Source: JADCCX01 sp031431475
GTDB lineage: Bacteria > Pseudomonadota > Alphaproteobacteria > Rhizobiales > Beijerinckiaceae
Reading direction: 5' to 3'
Assembly (NCBI GenBank): GCA_031431475.1
Contig: JANPDL010000004.1
Coordinates: forward strand, 1 to 32,248
Length of the DNA stretch: 32,248 nucleotides
The position numbers and the translations under genes were made by a program. A model generated the notes under the pieces. The model searched no databases and was not told the origin of the DNA. It saw only the letters and a program-made list of their open reading frames with translations. Within the stretch, counting starts at the first letter, position 1; every line of letters begins with the position of its first letter. Shown piece by piece: positions 7,451 through 16,476 of this stretch.

Positions 7451-8551
7451 ATGCAAATGAGAAAATATCCCGAAAATTCTTTTCGCCTTCTCTTAACATT
7501 ATCAATTTTGTTTTTTTTCTCATTTCTTACGGCGACCGCCATAGCTGAGGAGCGTCAGCTGTCCATATCAGGTGAGTCAACTCCAGACACCTTAAAGTTG
7601 TTTATGGGCGATGGATGGATCATATACTTGGATGGTGAGATTGGTGGAGACGATGACAAACGGTTAGAAATGTTTTTGAAACAGAACAATGTTCCAGAAT
7701 CGTCGATGGTTGTCCTAAATTCGCCGGGTGGTAGTTTGTTGGGCGGTATCGCGCTCGGGAGGGTTATAAGAAAATTTGGGCTTAATACCGACATAGGCAT
7801 CAAAGCAATTGGCAACAATGGAGCGCGGAGTTGGACGCGTGGATCCTGTTTCAGTGCTTGTAGCCTCGCGTTTATTGGCGGGCGCTTCCGCTATGCATCT
7901 TCAGGTTCCCGTTATGGAGTTCATCGATTTTCTTTTTCAAAACAATCGAAAAACGACACTGATTTAGCTCAATTGCTATCTGCAGCAATTGTGACATATA
8001 TTAGAGACATGGGCGTCGAAACAAATCTATTCGCGTTATCGACAGAAGCTAGCGCAGCTGAAATAAATGAGATTAGTGGCAAGAAATTATTAGATTTACG
8101 GATTATAAATAACGGTTTTGATAGAGAAGTATGGTCAATAGAAAGCGCATCGGGTAATCTTTATTTGAAGGGGGAGAGAAATACTACTTACGGTATAAAT
8201 AAATTCATATTGCTGTGCGATCGTAAAATCGGGTCGTACTTGCATATGATATTTGATCCCCAAGGACGCCAAGACGAAATTATGGGAATGTCATCTCATT
8301 CTCTTGTTATCAACGGTGTCTACCATAAAATACAGCCTGCAGAAAAAAGGATCGCCAATAAATGGTTTAATGGTATATATCGACTTGATACACGCTACAT
8401 GAAAATGATTTTGAACGCAAAATCTGTCGGCGTCATACTGCGCCACAACGAAGAAGCTGGTGTTTTCTTTGGATTTGACGAAATGGCATTTTCACAGGCT
8501 CGCAGTAAATATATAGGCATTCTTAATGGCTGTGGGGTAAAGCTCCAATAA
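7451..8551 (+). CDS. secreted ClpP/crotonase-fold protein (COG3904-like)
   Basis: A 366-residue protein with a clear signal peptide: RKYPENSFRLLLTLSILFFF, then a cleavage site near TAIAEE. Residues of a ClpP-like serine peptidase are visible. They are the oxyanion stretch VVLNSPGGSLLGG, the serine candidate in GSCFSACSLAFIGG, and a histidine in SRYGVHRFSF. This matches a group of predicted periplasmic ClpP-like proteins. The C-terminal part (about 220-366) I do not recognise. The ATG at 7451 has a strong GGAAGGA 6 bases upstream; the in-frame ATG at 7436 does not. The gene is strikingly AT-rich against its neighbours and sits next to repeats and a toxin remnant, which points to horizontal acquisition. 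Substrate and partner unknown. Confidence 0.7.
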   Translation: MQMRKYPENSFRLLLTLSILFFFSFLTATAIAEERQLSISGESTPDTLKLFMGDGWIIYLDGEIGGDDDKRLEMFLKQNNVPESSMVVLNSPGGSLLGGIALGRVIRKFGLNTDIGIKAIGNNGARSWTRGSCFSACSLAFIGGRFRYASSGSRYGVHRFSFSKQSKNDTDLAQLLSAAIVTYIRDMGVETNLFALSTEASAAEINEISGKKLLDLRIINNGFDREVWSIESASGNLYLKGERNTTYGINKFILLCDRKIGSYLHMIFDPQGRQDEIMGMSSHSLVINGVYHKIQPAEKRIANKWFNGIYRLDTRYMKMILNAKSVGVILRHNEEAGVFFGFDEMAFSQARSKYIGILNGCGVKLQ

Positions 8552-8596
8552 CGTAATTTTTATTTAATACAGTAATATCTAATTTTATATTTTTTC

Positions 8597-9415
8597 TCAC
8601 TTCTTCTCCTCCACCCGCTCCACCTTCGCAGCCTCCCTTAACTTCAGCACATAATCCTGCTGCGATTTCTGCACCATGTAGCGCTTCAGCTGCTCCTTAA
8701 CCCCATCGAACTCAGGCGGCTTTTTATCCCGCTTGTCTTCCACCTTGATGATGTGGAAGCCGAACTGCGTCTTGACGATCTCTGAAACACCGCCCTTGTC
8801 CAGTTTGAACGCGGCCTCCGCGAATTCCGGCACCATGCGCTCTTTCTCGAACCAGCCGAGATCGCCGCCTTCCTTGCCCGAGCCGGGGTCTTTCGACAGC
8901 TCACCCGCCAGCTTGGCGAAATCCTCGCCCTTTTTCAGGCGCTCCACGGCGGTTTTGGCTTCTTCTTCCTTTTCCACCAGAATGTGCCGGGCCTTCACCT
9001 CCTGCGCGGGTTTCAGGCCCTTGATCGTCTCGTCGTAGAATTTCTTCATGGCCTCGTCGGAGGAGCCCTTCTCGCCCTCGCGGGTCAGCAGCGCCTCCAT
9101 CATCAGCCGGTCGCTGGTCTGTCCCAGGCGCTTCTTGAAATCGGCCGTGTCGGCGATCTTGTCCTTGGTGGCCTGCGCCGCCACGATCTTCAGGTCGATG
9201 AGGTAATCGATGGCATAGGTGCGCCGTTGCGCGGCGTCCATCTGCTGCGGCAGCGTGGGTGTCAGCTCCTCCAGCGCGATCTTGAGGTCTTCCTCGGTGA
9301 TCGCCGTACCATCGACCTTGGCGATGACTTTCGCGTCCTGTGCGAAGGCCACAGGGGCCGCAAACAGGGCCAGAACAAGGACAGAAGCGGTGAAAAGGCC
9401 GTTTTTGCGCATCAT
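8597..9415 (-). CDS. periplasmic parvulin-type peptidyl-prolyl isomerase
   Basis: A 272-residue secreted foldase. The signal peptide is RKNGLFTASVLVLALFAAP, cleaved near AFAQD. A SurA/PrsA-like N-terminal chaperone region follows (about 25-130), then a rotamase domain (about 140-235) with VKARHILVEKEEEA, FAKLAGELSKDPGSG, GGDLGWFEKERMVPEF and TQFGFHIIKVED. These mark the parvulin fold. It would help fold exported proteins after Sec translocation, which fits its position head-to-head with secA. The start at 9415 is set by GGAGAG 6 bases upstream; the longer frame to 9514 lacks family similarity and runs into the secA promoter. It converges with the ClpP-like gene across a short AT-rich spacer. 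Confidence 0.88.
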   Translation of the reverse strand: MMRKNGLFTASVLVLALFAAPVAFAQDAKVIAKVDGTAITEEDLKIALEELTPTLPQQMDAAQRRTYAIDYLIDLKIVAAQATKDKIADTADFKKRLGQTSDRLMMEALLTREGEKGSSDEAMKKFYDETIKGLKPAQEVKARHILVEKEEEAKTAVERLKKGEDFAKLAGELSKDPGSGKEGGDLGWFEKERMVPEFAEAAFKLDKGGVSEIVKTQFGFHIIKVEDKRDKKPPEFDGVKEQLKRYMVQKSQQDYVLKLREAAKVERVEEKK

Positions 9416-9507
9416 GAGGAGCTCTCCGGTCGTGAAAGAGGGCGTTCCGAATCGATCAGGACGCCAAAAGATTGCGTGATGCCTTCCTTTCAACGAAGCA
9501 CATGTCA

Positions 9508-9536
9508 TTGACAACCCCGGACCCGCCTACCTATGT
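9508..9536 (+). promoter_or_regulatory. candidate secA promoter
   Basis: TTGACA (9508-9513), 17 bases, then CTATGT (9531-9536). This is close to the alphaproteobacterial CTTGAC-N17-CTATAT pattern. It leaves an 87-base leader before the secA ATG. It lies between the divergent isomerase and secA genes. Pattern match only. Confidence 0.5.
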
Positions 9537-9623
9537 CCTGCCGACGTGTTTGAGCGGCCACATCTTTGTGATCGCTTTCCAATTGCGTCTCGCAAGAGCG
9601 CAACGACAAAGGTTTTTCCGCCC

Positions 9624-12458
9624 ATGTTCGGCGCCATTGCCAAGAAAATTTTCGGCTCCGCCAATGACCGCCGGGTCAAAGGCTATGCTCCTAAGGTCAA
9701 AGCCATCAACGATCTCGAAGCCGAGCTTGCCGCACTCACGGACGAGCAGATCAAGGCACGCACGGATGCCTTCAAGGCGGAACTGGCAGGCGGCAAGACG
9801 CTGGATGACATTCTCGTGCCTGCTTTCGCCACCGTGCGCGAGGCCGCCAAGCGCGCTTTGGGCCAGCGGCATTTCGATGTGCAGCTGATCGGCGGCATGG
9901 TGCTGCACGAGCGCGGCATCGCTGAAATGAAGACGGGCGAAGGCAAGACGCTGGTGGCGACCTGCGCGGTCTATCTCAACGCACTCAACGGGCGCGGCGT
10001 GCATGTGGTGACGGTCAACGACTATCTGGCCCGGCGCGATGCGGACTGGATGGGCAAGGTCTACAATTTCCTCGGCATGAATGTCGGCGTGATCGTGCAT
10101 GGTCTGGATGATGACCAGCGCCGCGAAGCTTATGCCTGCGATATCACCTACGGCACCAACAACGAATATGGCTTCGATTATCTGCGCGACAACATGAAAT
10201 ACGAGTTCGCCCAGATGGTGCAGCGCGGCCACGCCTACGCCATCGTGGACGAGGTGGATTCGATCCTCGTGGACGAGGCACGCACGCCGCTGATCATCTC
10301 AGGTCCCACGGACGACAAATCCGAGATGTATGTCTCGATTGATGTGCTGATGCCGAAGCTGGTGAAAACGGATTACGAGGTGGATCTCAAGCAGCGGCAG
10401 GTGTCGCTGACCGAGGACGGCACCGAGAATGTCGAGCAACTGCTGATGGGCGCAGGCGTGCTGAAAGATGGCACGATGTACGAGGCGCACAACGCCACCA
10501 TTGTGCACCACGTCAACCAGGCGCTCCGCGCCCACACGCTGTTCACCAAGGACAAGGAATATATCGTCCGCCTCAACCCGGAGAATGGCGTCAACGAGGT
10601 CGTGATCATCGATGAGTTTTCGGGACGCATGATGCCAGGGCGCCGCTACTCGGAAGGCCTGCACCAGGCGCTGGAAGCCAAGGAGCATGTGCCGATCCAG
10701 CCCGAGAACGTGACGCTGGCCTCCATCACCTTCCAGAACTATTTCCGCCTTTACGAGAAGCTCGCGGGCATGACCGGCACGGCAGCGACCGAGGCGGACG
10801 AGTTCCAGCAGATCTACTCTCTCGAAGTGGTCGAGATTCCCACCAACGTGCCTGTGGCCCGTGTCGATGATGACGACGAGGTCTACCGCACCGAGAACGA
10901 GAAGATCGCAGCGATCATCACCGAGATTGGCAAGGCCAGCGACCGCATGCAGCCCGTGCTGGTCGGCACGGCGTCGATCGACAAATCCGAGCTGTTCGCC
11001 GAGCGCCTGCTCGCGGCGGGCTTCATCCAGATCGACTTTGAAAAGCCCGATGCGCTGGACAAGCTCTACGCTGCCGCCCGTTCCGGCAAGAGTGCGCGCC
11101 AGTTCGCGGTGCTGAACGCACGCTTCCACGAGCAGGAAGCGCTTGTGGTGGCGGAAGCCGGCGTACCCGGCGCGATCACCATCGCGACCAACATGGCGGG
11201 CCGCGGCACCGACATCAAATTGGGCGGCAATGTCGATGCGCGCATCAAGTACGAGGCCGAGATCATCGAGGACGAAACTGCCCGCAACGCCAAGATCGCG
11301 GAAATCCGCGAGGAGGTGGAGCGTTTCCGCAACATCGTGCTGAACGCGGGCGAGACGGTCGCGGTGGATGGCAAGAAGGCCACCAACAAGGTCTATCCCG
11401 GCGGGCTCTATATCGTCGGCACCGAGCGGCACGAAAGCCGCCGCATCGATAACCAGCTGCGCGGCCGTGGCGGACGACAGGGCGATCCGGGCCGCAGCCG
11501 CTTCTTCCTGTCGCTGGATGATGACCTGATGCGCATCTTCGGTTCGGAGCGCATGGACAGCATGTTGCAAAAGCTGGGCCTGCAGGAAGGCGAGGCCATC
11601 GCGCACCCATGGGTGAACAAGGCGCTCGAAACCGCGCAGAAGAAGGTTGAAGCGCGGAACTTCGATATCCGCAAGAACATCCTCAAGTACGACGACGTGA
11701 TGAACGACCAGCGCAAGGCGGTGTTCAACCAGCGCAAAGAATTCATGGCGCAGGAAGATATTTCCGCCACCGTGACCGACATGCGCCACGGCACGGTGGA
11801 GCAGATCGTTGCCAAGCACATTCCGGAGGAATCCTATCCCGATGCGTGGAATGCGCCCGAATTGAAGGTGGAGGTATTGGAAAACCTTAACCTCGACCTG
11901 CCGGTGGATGACTGGGCCAAGGAAGAAGGCATCGCGGACGATGAAATCCGCGAACGGCTGATCAAGGCGGCGGACGAGAGCTACATCGCACGCACCGAGC
12001 GCAACACGCCGGACGTTCAGCGCTATGTCGAGAAGCAGGTGATTTTGCAGGGGCTCGATCATCTCTGGCGCGAGCATATCGTGACGCTCGATCACCTCAG
12101 GAACGTTATCGGCTGGCGCGGGCTGGCCCAGCGCGATCCGCTGAACGAGTACAAGTCCGAGGCGTTCCAGCTGTTCGAGGAACTGACCACGCGCCTGCGC
12201 CAGACCGTGACAACGCAGCTGATGCGGGTGGAAGTGATGTTCCAGAACCCCGATGAGCAGCAGGCGCCCATGGCCGATGGCGCGTTTGGTGGCACGGCGG
12301 AGCTGACGGCGGCTTCCAGCTACATGGCGGAGCAGATCGTCGATCCGGCACAACGCAAGCCGGATGATCCGGCGAGCTGGGGCAAGGTGGGGCGCAACGA
12401 GGCATGCCCCTGTGGGTCAGGCAAGAAATACAAGCATTGTCACGGGGCGATTGCCTGA
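9624..12458 (+). CDS. secA: preprotein translocase ATPase SecA
   Basis: A 944-residue motor that drives unfolded preproteins through SecYEG using ATP. Visible in order: Walker A in MKTGEGKT, the DEAD-like DEVDSILVDEA, the preprotein-binding region, GMTGTAATEADEF, and the second nucleotide-binding fold with TNMAGRGTDIKLGG and QLRGRGGRQGDPG. The scaffold/wing region contains KYDDVMNDQRKAVF. The C-terminal zinc/SecB-binding tail CPCGSGKKYKHCHG is intact. Length is normal for alphaproteobacteria. ATG 9624 (MFGAIAKKIFGS) matches the family start, with AAAGG 11 bases upstream. A ModA-like gene follows after 23 bases, but I see no functional link. Confidence 0.97.
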   Translation: MFGAIAKKIFGSANDRRVKGYAPKVKAINDLEAELAALTDEQIKARTDAFKAELAGGKTLDDILVPAFATVREAAKRALGQRHFDVQLIGGMVLHERGIAEMKTGEGKTLVATCAVYLNALNGRGVHVVTVNDYLARRDADWMGKVYNFLGMNVGVIVHGLDDDQRREAYACDITYGTNNEYGFDYLRDNMKYEFAQMVQRGHAYAIVDEVDSILVDEARTPLIISGPTDDKSEMYVSIDVLMPKLVKTDYEVDLKQRQVSLTEDGTENVEQLLMGAGVLKDGTMYEAHNATIVHHVNQALRAHTLFTKDKEYIVRLNPENGVNEVVIIDEFSGRMMPGRRYSEGLHQALEAKEHVPIQPENVTLASITFQNYFRLYEKLAGMTGTAATEADEFQQIYSLEVVEIPTNVPVARVDDDDEVYRTENEKIAAIITEIGKASDRMQPVLVGTASIDKSELFAERLLAAGFIQIDFEKPDALDKLYAAARSGKSARQFAVLNARFHEQEALVVAEAGVPGAITIATNMAGRGTDIKLGGNVDARIKYEAEIIEDETARNAKIAEIREEVERFRNIVLNAGETVAVDGKKATNKVYPGGLYIVGTERHESRRIDNQLRGRGGRQGDPGRSRFFLSLDDDLMRIFGSERMDSMLQKLGLQEGEAIAHPWVNKALETAQKKVEARNFDIRKNILKYDDVMNDQRKAVFNQRKEFMAQEDISATVTDMRHGTVEQIVAKHIPEESYPDAWNAPELKVEVLENLNLDLPVDDWAKEEGIADDEIRERLIKAADESYIARTERNTPDVQRYVEKQVILQGLDHLWREHIVTLDHLRNVIGWRGLAQRDPLNEYKSEAFQLFEELTTRLRQTVTTQLMRVEVMFQNPDEQQAPMADGAFGGTAELTAASSYMAEQIVDPAQRKPDDPASWGKVGRNEACPCGSGKKYKHCHGAIA

Positions 12459-12481
12459 CAACAACTGGGAGGCTTCAAGCC

Positions 12482-13243
12482 ATGCGATTGACATCAACCA
12501 TCCTCGGAGCCCTTATCATGGTCAGCCCGATGACCGCCCATGCCGCCGAAATCCGCGTGCTGACGGCGGGTGCGATGAAGGAGGTGGTGCTGCAACTCGT
12601 GGCTCCCTTCGAGAAGGAGACCGGGCACAAGGTGACGGTCGCCAATGATACGGCGGGCGGTTTGCAAAAGCGGATCGAAGGTGGCCAGCCGTTCGATCTC
12701 GCTATCATCACGCCCGGTGTCATCGATGACCTGATTACCAAGGGCAAGATCGCGGGAGGCAGCCGTGTTGACCTCGCGCAGGTCGGCGTCGGCGTGGCGG
12801 TAAAGGAAGGCGCACCCAAGCCGGATATCTCGACGGTCGATGCCCTGAAGAAGGCGCTCGTCGCGGCCCGCTCAGTTGCCTACATCGATCCGGCCTCCGG
12901 CGGATCCAGCGGCATCTATTTTTCCGGCCTGCTGGATCGTCTGGGCATTGCCGATCAGGTAAAGCCGAAAGCAAAGCTGAAGGCTGGCGGTTATGTGGCG
13001 GAGCTGGTCGCGAATGGTGAAGCCGATATCGCGGTTCACCAGATCAGCGAAATCCTACCGGTGAAGGGCGTCGTGCTCGTCGGGCCGCTTCCGGCTGATG
13101 TGCAGCGCATGACGGTCTATGCGCTGGGACTGGCGACAGCACCGCAGGATGCGGCGGCAACTGCGGCACTGGTCAAGCATCTGGCCAGTCCGGCAGCGGC
13201 GGCAGTGCTGGCCTCGAAGGGTATGGAAACTCCCAGGAAATAG
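12482..13243 (+). CDS. ModA-like periplasmic substrate-binding protein
   Basis: A 253-residue exported binding protein. A signal peptide ends near MTAHAAEI. The mature part begins with IRVLTAGAMKEVV and contains GHKVTVANDTAGG, FDLAIITPGVIDDL, YIDPASGGSSGIYF and GEADIAVHQISEI. This layout is typical of the molybdate-type (ModA, SBP_bac_11) fold. The ligand could be molybdate, tungstate or another small anion or organic acid. No ModB or ModC gene is next to it, so it is an orphan here. GGGAGG lies 10 bases before the ATG. Its stop lies 5 bases from the convergent acetyltransferase stop. Confidence 0.78.
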   Translation: MRLTSTILGALIMVSPMTAHAAEIRVLTAGAMKEVVLQLVAPFEKETGHKVTVANDTAGGLQKRIEGGQPFDLAIITPGVIDDLITKGKIAGGSRVDLAQVGVGVAVKEGAPKPDISTVDALKKALVAARSVAYIDPASGGSSGIYFSGLLDRLGIADQVKPKAKLKAGGYVAELVANGEADIAVHQISEILPVKGVVLVGPLPADVQRMTVYALGLATAPQDAAATAALVKHLASPAAAAVLASKGMETPRK

Positions 13244-13248
13244 CGCAG

Positions 13249-13899
13249 TCAGAGCTTGGCTTTCTGCTGCCCGTCTGATCCGAAATTCTCCGGCTTCAGC
13301 CATGTCTCGAACCGGGCTTTCCGCTGCGGCCATTCGGTATCTATGATCGAATACCATGCTGTATCGCGGTTCTGGCCTTTCAGAACCATGTGCTGTCGGA
13401 AAAGTCCTTCGTAAGTATAGCCGAAACGGATCGCGGCCTTTTTCGATGGCTCGTTAAGGGTGTTGCACTTCCATTCGTAGCGGCGGTACCCCAGCGAAAA
13501 GCCATAATCACCCACGAGATAGATCGCCTCGGTTGCCGCCCGCGTGCGCTGCATAGCGGGTGCATACGTGATTGATCCCACCTCGAACACGCCACTGGCC
13601 GGACGGATCTCCATCATCCAGAGATGGCCCTTGGCCTTGCCATCCGCCGTGTCGATGATGGTGAGCGGCACGATATCGCTACGCGCTTCCATACCCGCCA
13701 GCAGTTCCTTGTATTCCGCCTCGCTTTGCGGTGGTGGTGGAAAGAGATAATCCCACAAGTGATCATGCCCGCGCATGTGCCGCCACAGATCAGCCGTGTG
13801 CTTCGCGGCGGAGAGCGGCTCCAGTCTGCACCATCGGCCTGCCAATGTCTGGCGCGGCGGGAAAGGCGGCGGTGTCCACCCCGTCAGATCAGTGTTCAC
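13249..13899 (-). CDS. GNAT family N-acetyltransferase (RimJ/RimL-like)
   Basis: A 216-residue acetyltransferase of the RimJ/RimL type. It reads TLAGRWCRLEPLSAAKH, then DYLFPPPPQSEAEY, GHLWMMEIRPASGVFEVG, TRAATEAIYLVGDYGF and the classic CNTLNEPSKKAAIRFGYTYE before HMVLKG. These are marks of the family that acetylates protein N-termini or small amines; the substrate is unknown. The start is taken as GTG at 13899. It overlaps the stop of the upstream fusion gene by four bases (GTGA), with GAGAGGA just before, which suggests translational coupling. The longer frame upstream is the overlapping end of the fusion gene read out of frame. Confidence 0.85.
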   Translation of the reverse strand: MNTDLTGWTPPPFPPRQTLAGRWCRLEPLSAAKHTADLWRHMRGHDHLWDYLFPPPPQSEAEYKELLAGMEARSDIVPLTIIDTADGKAKGHLWMMEIRPASGVFEVGSITYAPAMQRTRAATEAIYLVGDYGFSLGYRRYEWKCNTLNEPSKKAAIRFGYTYEGLFRQHMVLKGQNRDTAWYSIIDTEWPQRKARFETWLKPENFGSDGQQKAKL

Positions 13900-15233
13900 G
13901 TCATTCCTCTCGTGTTCAGGTCTTTCTCGAAGAAGCCGTTCAGTAGCGGGCTCGGCACATTGGTCGCAAATCCGCTGAAACTGCCCTTTTCGGCCAGTTG
14001 GGCTGTCGCATCGATGAAGCCTGTCCACGCCGCCTTCGCAAGGGCTGATCCGATGGAAATGCGGCGCGCACCCAGTTTTGCGATGTCATCGACGCTCATG
14101 CCGATGTCAGCAAAGACAATGATATTGACCGGCTTGCCGCCTGCCGATGCGATGACCTCGCGCATATCTTTCTCGGTTTTTGGTCCCGGCGCATAAAGCA
14201 CATCCGCACCCGCCTCCGCGAAGGCCGCAAGCCGCTTGCAGACCTCAGGCAACGGATCAGGATGGCCATGCAGAAAGGCTTCGGCGCGCGCCGTCAGCAT
14301 CACGCCACTGCCGGTTTCATCCACAGCTTTGCGCGCCACCCTGATCCGGCGGAGAGCTGTATCGAAGTCATAGAGCGGATTGGCCGGGTCACCCGTTGCA
14401 TCCTCGATGGAGAGACCCGCCACGCCTGTTGCGATGCAGAGCTTGACGTTGCGGGCGAGCGTCGCTTCGTCATCGGCATAGCCATTCTCGAAATCGGCAT
14501 TAACCGGCAGATCGGGCACAGCTTCCACCAGTTCGGCGATATGGCCCAGCATCATGTCGAGCGGCACATCGGTATCGGAGCGCCCCTTTGTCCAGGCGAA
14601 GCCCGCGCTTGTCGTGGCAAGAGCGGGAAAGCCTTGCGCCCTGAGCCAGCGTGCCGTGCCAGCATCCCAAGGGTTAGGCTGAACGAAACAGCCGCTCTCG
14701 TGCAGCTTGCGATAGGCCGCGCGGCGGGCGGCGTAGAGATCGTGAGTCATGGGAGTCATCCTTGTTTCGTCCAAGCGTTTGGCCATGGTGACGGCCTGTC
14801 GTCCTTTGGGGTAAGCGCGGCCCGTCTCTTCGTATCCGAGGTGACTATAGAAGGCGCGGTTCGAGACCATCTTGATATTGGTGAACAGGCTGATCTCGCG
14901 GTAGCCGCGCTCGCGGGCGCGCCGCTCCGCAAAGAGCATAAGCTGGCGGCCCGTGCCTTGCCCAGAGGCCCTGTCATCCACCGCGATGTTGTAGACTTCG
15001 AACGCATCGGGTTCGATCCGCAGAATGAGCGATGCTTCCAGCGCGCCTTCCTTACCCGGCAGGACCCAGCCTTCCCAACGGGCTGTATCAGCCAGCATTG
15101 CGGGATAATCCGCGATCACCGTAACCGGAGGGATACCGATCAGCTCGGTCCAGCGCGCATAGGCCTTGCGGGCCAGTGCGGAGATGGCGGGAGCGTCAGC
15201 TGGCGTGGCCGGGCGCAGGTTCATGGAAAGCAT
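13896..15233 (-). CDS. fusion of a GNAT acetyltransferase and a PEP mutase/isocitrate lyase family enzyme
   Basis: A 445-residue single frame with two domains. Residues 1-158 are a GNAT fold: LRPATPADAPAISALARKAY, the acetyl-CoA loop DDRASGQGTGRQLM, and NRAFYSHLGYEETGR. From Met162 (MTHDLYAARRAAYRKLHES) a full PEP mutase/isocitrate lyase superfamily protein follows. It contains FVQPNPWDAGTARWL, ATTSAGFAWTKG, NADFENGYADDE, GLSIEDATGDP, LTARAEAFL and GARRISIGSALA. Such lyases usually stand alone and cut or rearrange C-C or C-P bonds. An AAGGA site 8 bases before Met162 could allow separate initiation of the second domain. The N-terminal start is uncertain (15233 or 15224, no clear ribosome site). 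Confidence 0.75.
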   Translation of the reverse strand: MLSMNLRPATPADAPAISALARKAYARWTELIGIPPVTVIADYPAMLADTARWEGWVLPGKEGALEASLILRIEPDAFEVYNIAVDDRASGQGTGRQLMLFAERRARERGYREISLFTNIKMVSNRAFYSHLGYEETGRAYPKGRQAVTMAKRLDETRMTPMTHDLYAARRAAYRKLHESGCFVQPNPWDAGTARWLRAQGFPALATTSAGFAWTKGRSDTDVPLDMMLGHIAELVEAVPDLPVNADFENGYADDEATLARNVKLCIATGVAGLSIEDATGDPANPLYDFDTALRRIRVARKAVDETGSGVMLTARAEAFLHGHPDPLPEVCKRLAAFAEAGADVLYAPGPKTEKDMREVIASAGGKPVNIIVFADIGMSVDDIAKLGARRISIGSALAKAAWTGFIDATAQLAEKGSFSGFATNVPSPLLNGFFEKDLNTRGMT

Positions 15234-15319
15234 GATGCGCTGGGTGGCGTGGCCAGGCCAATGCAAAATGCTGATGCGGGGGATTTATGCGGGAGATCGG
15301 GGGGAAGGAAACGCGCGCC

Positions 15320-16273
15320 CTACAGCTTCCGCCCTATCGCCAGAAACTTGTCGGCCCGCGCCTTGCGGATGTCCTCGCGCGTGCGTCCTGCGAAACCCGC
15401 AAACGCGACTTCAATCGCGTCGCCCGCTGCCGCGATTGCGGCATCCGCATCCCGGTGCGCGCCGCCGCCCGGCTCCTTGATGATGCCGTCAATGACGCCG
15501 AAACGCAGCAGGTCCTGCGCCGTGATCTTCATTGTGGTCGCGGCTTCCTGCGCACGGCCTGAGTCGCGCCAAAGAATCGATGCGGAGGCTTCGGGCGACG
15601 CCACGGTGTAGATCGAATGCTCCAGCATCAGCACCCGGTTGGAGGTAGCGATGGCAACTGCGCCGCCAGAACCGCCCTCACCGATGATGACGGCGACGCT
15701 GGGAACGCCGATTGCGAGACCCTTCGCAGTGGATTGCGCGATGGCTTCCGCCTGTCCACGCTCTTCGGCACCGATACCGGGATAGGCCCCCGCCGTGTCC
15801 ACCAGAGAGATCACGGGAATATCGAAATGATCCGCCATTTCCATCAGGCGCACGGCCTTGCGATAGCCCTCGGGCTTGGCCATGCCGAAGTTGTGGCGCA
15901 GGCGCGATTCCGTATCAACGCCCTTTTCCTGACCCATCAGGCAGACGCTCTGGCCCCGGAAGCGCCCGAAGCCGCCGACAATCGCCTCATCCTCGCCGAA
16001 ATAGCGGTCTCCCGCGAGCGGTGTGAAATCCTCGATCAGGGCTTTGACATAATGGTTGAGATGCGGTCGCTCGGGATGGCGGGCCACTTGTGTCTTCTGC
16101 CAGGGCGTCAGGTTGGCGTAGAGATCCTTCAGCGACTGCAAGGCCTTACCCTCCAGCTTGCTGATATCCTCGCCGATCGCTTGCGGATCGCCATTGGCCG
16201 CAAGCTTGCGCAATTCCTCGATCCTGGCTTCGAGCTCGGCGACGGGTTTTTCAAAATCGAGATAGGCGCGCAT
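15320..16273 (-). CDS. accA: acetyl-CoA carboxylase carboxyltransferase subunit alpha
   Basis: A 317-residue AccA. With AccD it transfers the carboxyl group from biotin-BCCP to acetyl-CoA, the first committed step of fatty-acid synthesis. The start MRAYLDFEKPVAELEARIEE is the classic family N-terminus. GGFGRFRGQSVCLMGQEKG, FGMAKPEGYRKA, SLVDTAGAYPGIGAEERG, GEGGSGGAVAIA and MLEHSIYTVASPEA are equally typical, and the length is standard. The ATG at 16273 is chosen from the family N-terminus; the longer frame has no support. The other acc genes are not in the window, as is common. It is the first gene of a minus-strand run with the fusion gene after a gap of 86 bases. Confidence 0.96.
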   Translation of the reverse strand: MRAYLDFEKPVAELEARIEELRKLAANGDPQAIGEDISKLEGKALQSLKDLYANLTPWQKTQVARHPERPHLNHYVKALIEDFTPLAGDRYFGEDEAIVGGFGRFRGQSVCLMGQEKGVDTESRLRHNFGMAKPEGYRKAVRLMEMADHFDIPVISLVDTAGAYPGIGAEERGQAEAIAQSTAKGLAIGVPSVAVIIGEGGSGGAVAIATSNRVLMLEHSIYTVASPEASASILWRDSGRAQEAATTMKITAQDLLRFGVIDGIIKEPGGGAHRDADAAIAAAGDAIEVAFAGFAGRTREDIRKARADKFLAIGRKL

Positions 16274-16476
16274 GGGCGAGATGTGACGATCCCGTGGGGG
16301 CCAGCGGCAAGTGCCAGCCTTCAAAGAGGGCTCGCTTTAGCCCGGAACGACACGGGACGGAAGCGCGGCAGCCAAGATTTCCGTTGGACAAACCAAATGC
16401 CGTCTTGCTGCTGTCGTCCAATTCAGGACAACAAGGGGCTTCAGAGCGGGCCAACCGCCAAAAAGGAGCCCGATCC

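Noticed and set aside
10299..12353. Long open frame (684 codons) on the minus strand opposite secA
   Set aside because: Mirror frame of a GC-rich, strongly conserved gene; no family features and no ribosome site. SecA explains the whole region.
12482..13243. Complete molybdate transporter locus
   Set aside because: Only a ModA-like binding protein is present; no ModB, ModC or ModE gene is adjacent.
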